This document shows positions 1 through 12,500 of a DNA stretch of 64,000 nucleotides, piece after piece (position 1 is the first letter of the stretch; the number at the start of each line of letters is the position of its first letter). The notes beneath the pieces are model-generated. The model did no database searches and was not told the DNA's origin. It saw nothing but the letters and a program-made list of their open reading frames with translations. Source of the stretch: Patiria pectinifera (Eukaryota > Echinodermata > Asteroidea > Valvatida > Asterinidae); NCBI GenBank assembly GCA_029964075.1, contig CM057146.1:7273501-7337500 (forward strand), read 5' to 3'. Position numbers and translations under genes: made by a program.

Positions 1-76
1 TTGACTGGAGCGGGGTTTGAGCCTGCGACCTCCAGATTGCAGTTCCGGCGCTCTACCAACTGAGCTATGCAGCCCT
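1..76 (-). repeat. tRNA-derived SINE head or tRNA-Ala-like pseudogene
   Basis: The minus strand has an excellent A box (TAGCTCAGTTGGTAGAGC), a pairable anticodon stem (CCGGA/TCTGG) around a TGC (Ala) triplet, and a weak B box (GGCTCAAACCC). Residue 33 is C instead of the nearly universal U, one T-stem pair is broken and the acceptor strands barely pair. It is therefore a tRNA-derived repeat rather than a working tRNA gene. The window begins inside or just beside it. Confidence 0.6.
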
Positions 77-224
77 ATGTTAGGGGTTCCCCCATTATGT
101 CAATATCTTTATTCATGAGGTGCTAGTCAGAATGCTTTAAAAACAGTACGAGTGTGATTCCCCCAAATATCCCCTGTGCTGGCACAAATATGAACCCCTT
201 TTTATCCCCCTTGTCCACCCTCAG

Positions 225-461
225 GAGGGCTCGGAGAGCGACATCGAGTACACGGAAGACCCCCACTCCTTTGCCAACCACTACACCAACGTGCCCCCCG
301 ACAGCACCTACCCTAGCCACTCCTGGCGACGTCAGAAGGGTCCCAAGGCCTACAGCTACACCGACAGCGAGTCGGACATGCACAGCATTCACATCAACGG
401 GCTGGCTGGTATGCCGGCTGGTTCCCGAGCCCCGCTCCACGGATTCTCATCCTTCGTATAG
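225..461 (+). CDS. SDK: Sidekick (SDK) C-terminal exon, 5' partial gene
   Basis: This is the last coding exon of a Sidekick-type transmembrane adhesion protein (immunoglobulin plus fibronectin III repeats), a homophilic synaptic and junctional recognition molecule. Only the cytoplasmic end is visible, 78 residues. The exon follows a pyrimidine-rich acceptor (ACCCTCAG at 217-224), is read in phase 0 and stops with TAG at 459-461. It contains SHSWRRQKG and KAYSYTDSESD, resembling vertebrate SDK tails, and ends SRAPLHGFSSFV. The GFSSFV end is the known Sidekick PDZ-binding motif that engages MAGI scaffolds. Upstream exons lie outside the window. Vertebrate SDK1 and SDK2 cannot be distinguished here; a single pre-duplication gene is likely. 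Confidence 0.87.
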   Translation, partial: EGSESDIEYTEDPHSFANHYTNVPPDSTYPSHSWRRQKGPKAYSYTDSESDMHSIHINGLAGMPAGSRAPLHGFSSFV

Positions 462-3400
462 CAAAGTTGCTAAAATTTGACCCTTCCCCCTCAAAAGTTT
501 GAACCGAATTTGTAAATTTTTATCCAAAATCTATTTCATACTTCACACGAATGTGAATGCCAAGTGACTTGACGTCACAAACTAGACATGGAATTTGCTG
601 AAATTGAAATGTCATCAAGTTTTATGAATTTCCGTGCCAATTCTAGCGGTGATGTCAACAAAATTTGCATTCATGTGAAATATGACCCAACCTTCGAAGA
701 CGACCTGGAATATTGTGGGAAGTACTTTTTAGAGAAAAGGAGTTATGGAATGATTTATAAAGAATTAAGAAATGATTTTTTAATTTTTTGTTTGGAATGT
801 AATGTTTGTGTTGGTCTATTAATACCTTGTGTGTGGAGCATTTTACATTATGTCAAAGGAATAAATGATTGTGGCATGATCAATGCAAAAAAAATAGGTT
901 CAATTTCGACATAATGTAAAAAAAAAATCCACCCCTTTTAAAAAAGTGCCGTGTGAATGGAGCTTGTAAGCAAAATATTGGAGAAATTTTATCTGATAAG
1001 CCAGATTAAGCAATAATGCTAAGTAAAGGTTACACATTTATGTACTAAGCAGAATTTTCATGCTTAGCATCTTCATGAAACTGGCCCAGTGCGCATGGCT
1101 ACAACTGTTAGTGGGTAAACGTTTTATCACCAAACAATTTGTTGGGTATATTGCAAAGGTTTCATTTGTGAAGTTTTGGGAGGGGGTGCACAGGAATGGC
1201 CCAAATCAGGATGATGCCCAAGTTGGAATTGGGACCAACGTGATACAGTGCTTGCTTTGCTGAACAGGAATAAACGGCTGAATAGTGTTATATATAATGA
1301 ATTGATAAGCTTGTTGGCCCAAGGCCGAGATTGTACAAAGTATGAAGATAGAGCTAAGTTAATATGGACACTGTTGTGCTTGGAGAGTCTACAGAGATTT
1401 TGTTTTTAATTTCTGTTCTCACAAAATTTATAAGTAAGGAAAGTGGCCCACCTGTAGAAATGAGATGCTGAAACGTAACCACAGCACCGATGTTTATTTT
1501 GATAGAAGGAAAGATGTCCGAAGACAGAATGTCTATTGCCATAATGAGGTGAAATTACCCCCAATATGAATCTCAGTACAAAATGCAATGGTGCCAATTT
1601 TTTACAAAGTCGAAATAATTTCGTACGTGATGTCAGTGCCTCTTTTTATCCAACATTTTACTAATAGGGACGTAAGTTGATAGGACTAGCCTAGATTAAA
1701 ATCACAGCGCTTCCCAGAGATAATTCATTCCATTCCATAATCGTAGGTGTATTACTAGGGAAGTTGTAACAAAAAATAACTATTAATCATTTCCATTGTT
1801 AAATAAGTTCCGTATCTGTTTTCATACTCCTTATTACGATATTCTCATCTTTTGCTTTTGATTTTAAAAAAGATTTGTTTTACTTGGCCGTTTTTTTTTT
1901 AATTAAATTTTTTTTTTTTTTTACAGAGGTGTAAAATGTGTCTTTTGAAATGATGATTTTACCACATTTTGTAATTTAAAAAAAAGGCTTTCAATTTTAC
2001 AGGTCCATCAATTGCCCGCTGAAAATGCAACTTCAGTACTGAATAAATTGACATTTTCTGAATATGCCAAAATACAAAAAGCAACCATCCGGCGTTAGAA
2101 ATGGCAAAAACCTTGCAGTACTCTGAATTTCAGTACACATTCTCGCTTAATCTGTGCTTGAGAATTTATAATGCTATTTTACTCTTTTAAATCTTACAAT
2201 CAAGTTATTAATATGAACAACATTTTGATTTGGGAATTTTGTGTTTCTTAGTTGAATGTCCTTCACCAATCATATGATAATAAACGTCTGTATGCATTAT
2301 TATTATTGTGTTTTTGGTCTTCCCTTAAGGGTTGACAATCTTTTTGGTTCCTTTTTAAGTCATTAGAATGTCATTTTTTATCATTAGTGTAAATTTTCGA
2401 AGAGATGAACATATTATTACCATTTTGCTGTAAATATTCTTTAAACGACTTTTTGTTTCTTTCTGATTGCAAAACATATCCAAGAAGTGAATTAAGTAGA
2501 CTTTGTATTCGTTACTGTATTAATTGATTAGGCAAACATCTGAAATGAATCATTGTGTGTATCTCGCACACACAAAAATTGCAATATATTTGGAGGTTTC
2601 ATGCAGGCATTAAAACAAGTGGCATTTTGTTAGGAAGTTGTAATATGCAAGTGCAAAGTGAGAATTAAGTGAATGTTATTCACGAAGACATGAGCATGTT
2701 CAAAATGTATTCCAATATGGTACCAATAATTAGTACTCTTCTATATATGTTTAAAGGTTTCTCTTGATACATAACAGGTGCATTGAACACAGAAACTTTT
2801 GGAAGAGAACTGTATCTAGACGTTGTTTAAAAACAGGTGATTTTGAGTTGGAAGAACATAAATTCAGTGTGATAGATTATATCCTGAACGACTTTTAAAA
2901 ATGTCACTGAAATTAGCCGTTCTATCCACCACTGAAAACATTACCCTCATTGGTCCAAGTATTTGCTAAAACTCTGATCAAAATATTTTCTAAATAATGT
3001 CCAAACTTGAACTAAATGTGTTCCATTGTCCAAAGTTAAGTCAGTTTGATAACTCACTGGAATTTGAAAACGTGAGCAAGTTAAGGTAGCAACGAAATGT
3101 TATCTTTAAATCACCATCGTTGACCTGGTGAGATTTCTTTCTGTTTTTCATAGAGTATGGACCAATGTTTGGGTCAATGCATTTCTATGCAGTTGTCACT
3201 GAAATTTGAAACACAATAATAAATGCCTTTGTTTATGCAGCGCACACGGAGTAAAGATGTGAGGGGTTGTACATTTTTAGGTTTTTCGTTTTGTTTGAGT
3301 TTTCATTGACTAAATTGTGTTAGTACTTTTTTAACTTGATTAAATTGCATGACTTTTTGAAAACCGATTTATTTTGACATTTTACCCTCCGAAGATAATG

Positions 3401-5218
3401 TAAATGCTGCCTGGTCCCTAATCTGCCAATGTATTCCGTTGACATTATAAAAACTTTTTATTTGCTGTGTTACTCCCGCATTTGCTTAAATTAAACTGCA
3501 AATTTATTCGCTTTTTTCTTTGCAATGTTTTAAGCTTGTAATTCCGAGCAGTTAATTCCTGATGATGAAAATGCATGTAACTGTTTAGTTTAGCATTTCA
3601 TTTTAGCAAAATCATGTCTTTTAATACCAGCGTCGTGTTCAAGTCTGTCATAGGTATAATCGTAAGTCTTGTGATTGACTTGTGATATTCTTATAAAGAC
3701 TTGTGATGGACTTGATGACTGTTATGCATAATTTGTTATGCAAATTTTATAACTGACACATAAACGCATTGGTTTCAATCTGACTTTTATTGTAAATTTC
3801 TATTACAAACTAGAAAACAAATTTGTGACTTTTTATACTCCTGTTTAAAAAAAAGGATTAGCAAAGTTAAGTTTTCATTTATCAAAATAGGAAGTGCAAA
3901 AATGGAGTTACGTTTCTGTAATGGATGCATTGTTTGTTTTAACAGCTGATGGGATAAGTTAATAGGTGTACATAATCTTTGTTAATGAAATAAAATGTGC
4001 AAGTTTCTAAAGCGTAACCGTTGCTCAGCTTTTTTGTCTTTTCCTGAAGTTTACGCATCCCAAGTTTCAGCTGCTGAAAAGTAAAGGACTTAATACAAGA
4101 AGATTAAGCGGCATAACAAACTACCAGCTGATAATGAGTTGTCAATTGAGCATGTGCTGGTAACCAATGAATCCAATCATAGCAGCCATCTTGGATTTCA
4201 TTTGGATGCATAAGGTGTTGCGAAGCTTCTTTCGGTCATCTTGGCGGCACCTGACATGAGAGCCAGGCTCATTGAACCCTTCTGTTTTTTCACACAAGTA
4301 AAATAATGTTGAAGGTCAATCGACTGGAATTTTGGCTATGTTTTTAGTGCTTATACACCACATTGCGGCAAAAAGCCTTCAATATCGACAAAACTGCCTA
4401 TTTAGGACAGAGTGTTACTTCGAGATCACCTGCACGCCCATCAAATGTAAAAAAACACTTTATGATGCTAAACTAGGCAAGTAGCCTGTAAGTGGCATCA
4501 AGATCAATAGGCCATCAGCCGCGGTCCAAACTTTTGGCCACCGGTATCAAATGAGGGGAATAATCGTCATAGCGATTTTTGGCAAGGTATACACCTCCAG
4601 AGTTGGAAAATATGTGATAACATTGCAGCGGTGGCAGCTTTTTGGGTGTTGTCACCCTTTTTTTCAAAATGTCCATCAAAATGCTTGTTACCACTCTAGG
4701 GGCGGTATACCGTACCTTGCGCAAGCGCACTATAATCATTTATGCCCTGATTTGATACTGGCCAAACCCCCAGGCTGATGGCCTGCAACAAATGTGATGC
4801 AATCAAGCTAAATAAGTTGTTTGTCGGGAACTTTCACTGGGAGATTCAGGCCAAACTGGGGGCCACTTCATCACATCACTTCATCACATCTCTTGGTGTT
4901 CCGACTTCCATAATTTTTAAACTACAGATAGTATCAGCATGCGGTTTTCACAGCAGTAATGCTGAGATTGTGCTCTTTTCAAATCTGTAAAAAAAAACAC
5001 ACATTGACCAGGGTCGACAAACGACTCATTTAGCTTGATCGCCTCACAAATATTAATTTTGCATTCACTTGTTTGGCAATTCCAAGTTTCTCCTACTTTT
5101 CAGCCCTCATATTAAAGGCTTCTTGAGATGAATATTGAGATGAAGTTCCACCAGTACCCCACTACAAGTCTCTTCTGGCTGCCCCGGTTGAGCAAATAGC
5201 ATGGGGCTGAGAGTACTA
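462..5218. other. SDK 3' UTR and intergenic sequence, no gene seen
   Basis: This AT-rich stretch contains only short open frames with no recognisable domain. AATAAA signals occur at 2042-2047, 2279-2284 and 3989-3994, so an SDK 3' UTR of about 1.6 to 3.5 kb is possible, but the true cleavage site cannot be chosen. The open frame at 588-914 is AT-rich and matches no family I know. Confidence 0.5.
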
Positions 5219-8200
5219 TTATCTCACACTGTTCCCTGACGAATCTCTCCAGACTATCTTAAGGCTTGACTCTTTCCTCTTAGGGCTCCCGTATCTCAGC
5301 GCTGACCTCCCATAGGGGCATAAGTCTTTACAGAGACACTCGGAGCATCTTGGGTTGACTGGAAGACAAGTCTGTTGACCAAAACCGACCAGAAGTACGT
5401 TGACCTCACTCCACAACTCCCTGTCAAAATATATACATAAAACACAAAATTAAACTTGTCAGCTGAGAAAATAGAATGCAAATTAACATGATTTATTTAT
5501 TAATAAGTCTGTGAACAAGAAAATAGAGACACTGTAAAGAGGGTAGTAAAACTACATGATTTCTAAAGTGTTATGCAGTGCTGCAACGCATGGTTTAGGC
5601 AAAGCACACAAATCATTCTTTAGTCTGATTATGCACAAACCTTTTATACCTGCACATGGGCTCCGCGCAAAATATATTTGCTTTTTCAATTTTGTCCATG
5701 CAAATTTCCCTTCTCAAGCGCCCTAAGGAACACGGCAACAATGGCTACCATGTGTCCTCCTCATCTCTCTTTGTGACAGTTACAATCGTACTGTATACTT
5801 GGTTTGAAAAACTCAGCTTCCTCTCAGCCTCAGGAGATATTAGGCCCCTCGCTACAGGGAATCAAGATCAGTGTAGACCCATGCTCTGCTTATGTAAAGT
5901 AAAGTTTGTCACCAGCCAATATGGCTCATCAAGCCGGCGTCTATCTCTGGTTCCAGTGGCATGAAACAACCAAGGATATTTCTATCCCCCCTGGATGGGA
6001 TGCTAGTCCATCAGGTTACTCCCCAGCTAATGCCATTACCCATTTGTATTCCTGGGTGGAGAGAGGCAAGTGGGGGTGAAGTGGCTTGCCCAAGGACACA
6101 AATATGGCCAGCAGCTGGATTCGAGCCCCTGACCCTCTGATCATGAGTCACGAACCCTAGCCACTAGGCTATATTCCCTCCTGTTTATGAAACATGAGCA
6201 TATTGTATTCAAGTCCATCACACATCCTCACAATTGACCCATCGCGGTAGAATCGCGTTAGAATCGCGTCATGCAGCTCGTGAAATATTGTCCAATTACA
6301 TGATATACAAATGGACGCAGAACGCGCAACATCTGAGACAGGGTTGTCTAAGGGAGACAGGGTTGTCTAAGGGGCATGGCTAACTCGCAAACGGTGATAG
6401 GTCAATTGTATCAGAACTCCATCACAAGTCATCTTGTCCCAGTCTCAAGTCAAGTCACAAGCTATTAAAATGAACTTTGACAAAAGGCATTCCAAAAGGC
6501 CTAGGTTTAGTTCACCCTGTTTACTTGAAGGGAGACCAGTCCTACACATATGTGTATACCTTGGCAGCCATTCCTCTAGCCCTTTGCGCGTGTCCTCAGG
6601 CACAGTCGTGGGTTTCTTCACCCACTTCAGCCGGTTGGTGATGCGGTGGACGTGGGTATCCACCCCGATCCCGGTCACTTTGTTCCAGCCTACGTCCATG
6701 ATGATGTGTGCCATCTTGGGTCCGATGCCAGGCAGTTTGACCAGTCCCTCCAGCGTGGCTGGGATGTCTCCGTTGTATTTGTCCTTTAGGACTTGGCTGG
6801 TGCGCTTAATGTAATCAATCTTTTTCTGTGCATTTGGAAAAAAAGGATGATACATTTATTTCTTCCTGTTGATGGCGTTGCAGTCAGTCTGTCACCAATG
6901 TAATCACAGGTCAATCATAGCTAATGTCAAAAGTAACAAAGGATGATAATGCAAAGGGATGCTTTGGTCACAGTTCACTCGAATAGCTTGTCTCTTGAGA
7001 GAAGTGACAATTTACTAAGGTTGACTCGAGATGAAATTAAATTCCTTCAACGCAACTTTGTTTTCTGAATTTCTAATATGAAATTATTTTTCAATTTTAA
7101 GATGGACTCCTTAGACACACACAAAAAAGGATTCAAAATGATGTATAATCATAACAACTTACTAGAAATTTATAAAGGCATCAAATAATTTTAACTTTTT
7201 GAGTTAGAAGGGTGCAAATTTGTTTAAATATAAACTGAAGTAAGCAAACTAAGATTTTGGAAACTAAAATGGACATGCTGATCTTTTAAATACTAAAAGC
7301 AAAACTTAACCATGAAAAAACAAATGCTTCCATTTTGACATCAAGATTTATTTTGCATTAGAAAAATCCAAGGACGGATTTTCTCACTTTCCAAAACCCG
7401 ACAGGATAGATGAGCTCTCCAATCTTTTGATCCGACGTCTTGAGGATGTTGTCCACCGTGCATCCGTGATTCCTGAGAGCCATCATGGCGGCTGAGGTCA
7501 CCTGGTCTTTAGTCTGACTGGACAGGAGTAAGGAGAGCAGCACATGGTAGCGAAACACCTGAAGGTCAAGAGAAGAATTGCACCGCACAGAATCACTCAA
7601 GAAATTCATAGGATTATGGAGCTAAGACAAGTTATCAATTTGATTCCTAATCAATTCAACTCATTTAATTTATGCACAATTCCACTTAAAATGAACATCA
7701 GATATGGACTGCAAGGTGATGAGAACCTGACAAAAGCAATAAGGAAATCCAAGGTCTGAGCTGTGTGGAACCTATCTGCTATCTTTTTGAAAGCCTCCGA
7801 GCTGCTGGATTGCTTCAATGCTGACAAGGAGGGCGTTAACCCAGACTGGGACCTCAAGTGCAGAAAAACAGGCATGCATAACCAAATCAGGCCAACTTTA
7901 CTCACTCTTTAGCTGACAAAATTCAAGGTAAAGACAATTGGTCCTCAGTATTTCACCAGCCAAGTTTGAGGTCTCAATTAAATTATTAAAGGAGACTTTT
8001 CTTTAATATTTTGCACCAGAGAGTGAAGCCAAGTGATTTCAATTTGAAAGTACAAAAGCTTTTAAAATGTGTGGTCCCCCCCCCCCTTTCGAATTTCCAC
8101 GGCCGGGAAATTTTTGGAGTTTGGTCATCCCTCCTCCCCCCCCCCCCCCCCACTTGCCGGCACAGATTTACGCCACTTGTTTCCATCTAGAAACACTTTC

Positions 8201-8948
8201 AAACCAAAAACATGCAAATACTGCAATTACACTAAAAGGATCCCTCATCTCACACACTGGTCATCATGTGGTTTGGTCTACAAATGTAGTATAGGAACAG
8301 CAAAATTAAGTGGTGCTGTGTCCTTGAGAAAAGTCTGAGACCCCAACTTTCATTGCCAGCCTCATCCTCCATGACAACTACCTCCGGTGCTGCATCATGG
8401 TCGCCTATCTTCTCTGCTCCCATGGAGTCAACAGGAGCATCTTTCTCCTTCCTCATTTCCCTGATGAAATCCAGCATCTCCTTCCAGCGGACCGGTTCCC
8501 ATCCTTTTGCTTTGCTCTTTTCCTTCAAATCTTCATCTTTTTGCTTGTCTGCATTTGCATCATCTGTCTTCACGTCTGTCTCAGGGTCAGATATGAGTGT
8601 TGTCTTTCTGGGCTTTGTGGGCTTTGCAGAGTTTGAAAGAACTTTTTTCGGAGGTGGGTGGCTTGTTGTTTTGGATTCATATCTCACTGGTATGTGTGGC
8701 CTCTTTAATTTTGAGATTTGGGGTTTTCTCGTTTCGGTCGCAGTTCTTGAAGATGAAACTACCAATGGTTGATCTTGACTTCCAAGAATGAGTTTGGCTT
8801 GAGATCTTGTCACCCTTTTTACATCTCGAAAATAAGGTGATGCTGATGCTGTCTTGGAACTCATCTTTAATGCCAAGGAAAACAGATTTTTCTTTGACAA
8901 AATGCCACTATAGATCAACACAGCAACATTCGGCCGACTTAAAAACAT
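5219..8948 (-). CDS. NTHL1: Endonuclease III-like protein 1 (NTHL1), four coding exons
   Basis: Bifunctional DNA glycosylase/AP lyase that removes oxidised pyrimidines in nuclear and mitochondrial base-excision repair. Coding exons on the minus strand are 8948-8382, 7558-7388, 6825-6560 and 5420-5219 (1206 bases, 401 residues); phases 0, 0 and 2 agree at every junction. The N-terminal ~150 residues are variable and charged. [17 protein letters not shown] begins the conserved part. The helix-hairpin-helix [10 protein letters not shown] carries the catalytic Lys (about 283), and GVDTHVHR carries the catalytic Asp (about 302). The iron-sulphur loop is C353-X6-C360-X2-C363-X5-C369, as the family requires. 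Human NTHL1 is about 310 residues, so the extra length is N-terminal. Starting at 8948 gives an Arg/hydrophobic leader that could target mitochondria; an internal Met (MSSKTAS) is the alternative start. It is transcribed head-to-head with PRPSAP. Confidence 0.95.
5960..6175 (-). mobile_element. tRNA-derived SINE, copy A
   Basis: Read on the minus strand it has a tRNA-like head (B-box-like GGGGCTCGAATCC) and then the family core 'cttgggcaagccactt' and 'ctctccacccaggaatac'. The same core occurs in copies at 13447-13700, 34905-35170 and 59410-59760. This copy lies in NTHL1 intron 3. Confidence 0.7.
6231..6408 (-). mobile_element. 178-bp MITE with CAATTGACC inverted ends, copy 1
   Basis: The ends are CAATTGACCCATCGC and GTGATAGGTCAATTG, imperfect inverted repeats. 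The interior (tcgtgaaatattgtccaatt, aaatggacgcagaacgcgca) recurs in reverse orientation at 63580-63756. The segment GAGACAGGGTTGTCTAAGG is duplicated in tandem in this copy only. It lies in NTHL1 intron 3. Confidence 0.75.
8067..8152. repeat. Poly-C low-complexity tracts
   Basis: Two C-rich runs sit in NTHL1 intron 1. Such runs are unstable and a likely source of assembly length error. They create proline-rich open frames that are not genes. Confidence 0.8.
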
Positions 8949-9526
8949 TGACAGTTCACATGGAACATATTCTGCGAGTTTGTGTTAATTTACTACATTG
9001 ACTCAATCGGCACATCAATCAAAGTACACAAACATTTAGCAAAGTGTAAGTCCATGCATAGACATGTATCATGTCTATGGTCCCACGTGCCACTTTCGCG
9101 GGAAAATGACGTAACATCACATACTGTGATTTGATTGGCTGCGTGAGGAATTAATTTTCTACCTCTTTCTAAATATTATAAAATGATGGTAATAAATTGC
9201 ATCAAATATCAATGATATTGAACACTAAAAGTCTGATGAATTATCGTTTAGGAAATCCTAAATTTAGAAAGGATTAAAATTTGTGAAATATTCTCAAATT
9301 GTAGTTTGCTTTCGTTCAAAAAGACATACCTAATATTTTGTCTGAACAAGGTTGCTTACATTATGTACGAACTCTGACCTAAAAAATTAACAGAGGCCAG
9401 GTATCGCTTGCAGTTTTTGTGTTGCGTATCGGTTTTTCTTCCTCGAAGCAACAACGAAAAGCCGCCAAGATTTCGCTCAAGTCGAGGAAGACGGCGCCAG
9501 TTCGCACCACTCGCCCCGTCCATACT
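8949..9526. promoter_or_regulatory. Divergent NTHL1/PRPSAP promoter
   Basis: Only 578 bases separate the two start codons. A tight motif cluster is visible: E-box CACGTG at 9084-9089, a near-palindromic E2F-like site TTTCGCGGGAAA at 9094-9105, CRE/ATF-like TGACGTAA at 9107-9114, and GATTGG (inverted CCAAT, NF-Y) at 9133-9138. The motifs are seen directly; binding and bidirectional activity are inferred. Confidence 0.65.
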
Positions 9527-12500
9527 ATGAACACGATGTCTCGCGGTGGATTACTCGTGATTTCTGGCAACTCGCACCCGGAGCTGTCTCGACTCGTTGC
9601 CGCGTGAGTTGAAATTCAGTGCATGCAGTTTGTGCACAACATGACAATGCGTACTTCAACTTGTCATGCTTGTGCATGGCTGGCATGTCAAAATTGTTCC
9701 AATGCAATGTACACATGTACTTTCGTGCGTGCGTGCTTCACTGGTGCACACTGCTATGTGCACCGGTCTTTCCACCAACAGTAACCCATGTTTTTAAAGT
9801 TGTAATACTGACCATGGAGGAATAAGAACACTCACTAAATCATCGAATGTATTCTTGTGAAATAATTTAATAAACAATATAAAAATATGTTGAAAAAAAT
9901 GAAGATTTTTGGACCGAGAATCGTTTCAAATTTTCTTACAAAATATCCCGTTCCAAAAAGTAAGTTTCCAAAAGTTTCCAAAGTAACTTCATGCAAAATG
10001 ACATACAGAGTTGTTAAGGAATGGCTCTTTACTGTGTTAAAAATAGTTTCATTTTACACAGCATTTATCATGTTTATATTTTGAAGTGTTAATTTAAAAG
10101 TACCGTGTACCGTTTCCGCACCATTTCTGCTTTTGTTTGGGAGTTCCTCTGTGCATGCGCAGATATACATGTATTGTACGCATTTAATACGCTAATAAAT
10201 AACCATTTCAAACTGAGTGAATGTGTGGCTTGATGCATAAGGTGATGGACTGCAGATCCGGTGAAACAAATTTGCGACATTTTACAATTTTTTTGTTTCA
10301 GTTTTCCTAAAGTACAAGTTTTCTTCCTTTGTTGTTTAAATCGAATCCTACATTTAATTGATGAATATTTGATCTTGTTTTCTGATTCGTAGCTTTGGAG
10401 GAATTTTTTAAAGTTATAAAAAAAGTAGTAAAGTCCAAAATTGAAATAGGTCTAATTTCCGTCTTCTGAATACAAAGTCACATCGACAGTGTAGCTGTAA
10501 GCGCAGAACTAGATGAGGGTTTCTCATGGTAAAATTTTGAAGTCCCAAAACATTCACGGCGCATATTCAGTGCCGTGCCGGTACAAGAGCAAAAAACTAA
10601 CCAGGGACAGTTTCACGGTCAAATATACACTGCCTTTATGTTTTATTGATTATGTTTTCTTTTCTATTTCTCCCATTATAGACGACTGGGTGTTGAACTG
10701 GGAAATGTAGATGTCTATCTGCAGGACAACAAAGGTAAATGGGAATAAACAAATCATGAAAATGGTTGGGAAAAAAGACTGTTGGAATATATTAAACTAG
10801 GGCCCATGCAATGTAACATTTTTAATGCCATCCTTGAAAATGCACCTTTGTGTTCCATTTAACCTTATTTTCAATTTTTATTTTGCTACTTTCAAGGGCA
10901 TTTTGGTTGTTATGCTTAAATGCAAATGTACGTATTCATGAGCAAAAGTGTGATGTCATTTCGGGCAGAAACCTCAATGTTACAGCTAGTTCAGCACCGA
11001 AAGTTGCCGAAATTTTGGATATTTTGCGGTCGTAACTTTCTTGTATGGGTGATTCGTTATTGTTTTCAGTACAAGACAGTAAGCCAGTGAGCAAACTTTT
11101 CTCAGAACGTTTTCAGTGAACAAATGTTTGGGTCACAATTTGAACAGAAAACCCCTAAACTGAAAAGTGTCTTCCTGAAATGACATTACAGCAACAGCAC
11201 CCTCAATTGTCGGGAAAAGCATGGGAAATTTTAAATTTTTAAAGAAGTGCATTTTTAAATAAAATTTAACCCAAAAGGGATGTCAAATAGTTTTCATTCA
11301 TTTAAGAGGAGTAGAAAGTTGCACAAAATATGTTCCCAAGTAAATTCATCTCATCTCATTTGAATTGGCTGGAACTGAACAGAGATAAATGCCATCTTGG
11401 TTCAATTTTGACGATTAGTTTTGGTTTTCCATCCTTTTATTTCCACCCAATACACACAGAAACCAACGTTGACATCAATGAATCTGTTCGAGGCAAAGAT
11501 GTCTTCGTCATACAGACAGGAGCCAAGTAAGTTGGACAGTGAACATTAAAATGTAGGATATCCACAACATGGAGCTGTAACATTTGATACATTTGGATGT
11601 AAACAAATAGATGTGAACACATTCTAATCGTTGAATTTGTTTTTAGGATTTCGGAGGATTGAATTTGTCCGCATTTATGTGAAAAACTTTTGGTCAAGGG
11701 CGGATCCGGGGGGGGCCAAAGGGGGCCATGGCCCCACCAAAAACGAAACCAATTTTTTTTTTTTATGTGACATCGCAATAAAGGCAGGCAATGAGTACAC
11801 CAGAGTCTTTTCCTAAAAAAAAACATTGGTTAAAGTGGTCAGAAATTGCCTCAGATCGCACCACAGAGCATCTAGAATCCAAAAAATTTTCGGGGCCCTT
11901 AAGCGGGCCCTGAACCCCACGCCGTATTTTTTTTTGACCCACTTTTTCGGGGGAATTTTTTTTTTTTTGTGGCCCGCCCCCCAAAAAATTGTGTTCTGGA
12001 TCCGCCCTTGCTTTTGGTAGGATATAAATAGGGTAAGATTGGGATGAGCATTTTGAAAGGAAACAAGTTGTGACACCAATTACAAGATGGTGATTTGCCA
12101 CAACATTTTTACCCACGATACCTAGGGATGTCAACAATGCCATCATGGAGATGCTGATCATGACCTACGCCTGCAAGACGTCCAGCGCAAACTCCATCGT
12201 CGGGGTCATCCCGTACCTGCCTTACAGCAAGCAGAGCCAGATGAGGAAACGTGGCTCCATCGTGGCCAAGCTGCTGGCAACTATGCTGTGCAAATCGGGT
12301 GAGGGGAAGTTGAATCGTGACATCCCAAACCCTTCAGCCCAATTTCACGAAATGGTTGGCTTGGGAAAAACATGTTGCAGCCAAAATGCCATGAAGTGTA
12401 TAGACCAATCTGGGCACGAAAAATTCAGTCACGATGGCCCCCTTCAGTGGCGAAAGCATTGTGCTAGCTATTGTTCAGATAACCTGACATGGGATGGTTG

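Noticed and set aside
1..76. Functional tRNA-Ala(TGC)
   Set aside because: The acceptor stem does not pair, the T stem has a mismatch and position 33 is C; called a tRNA-derived repeat instead.
588..914. 108-codon plus-strand open frame after SDK
   Set aside because: AT-rich, no recognisable domain, no splice partner, and it lies in the probable SDK 3' UTR; better explained as chance.
8067..8338. Proline-rich open frames near the poly-C tracts
   Set aside because: Produced by homopolymer C runs in NTHL1 intron 1.
11437..11826. 129-codon minus-strand frame in PRPSAP intron 3
   Set aside because: It depends on the hAT MITE poly-A/G sequence and overlaps a clear PRPSAP exon on the other strand.
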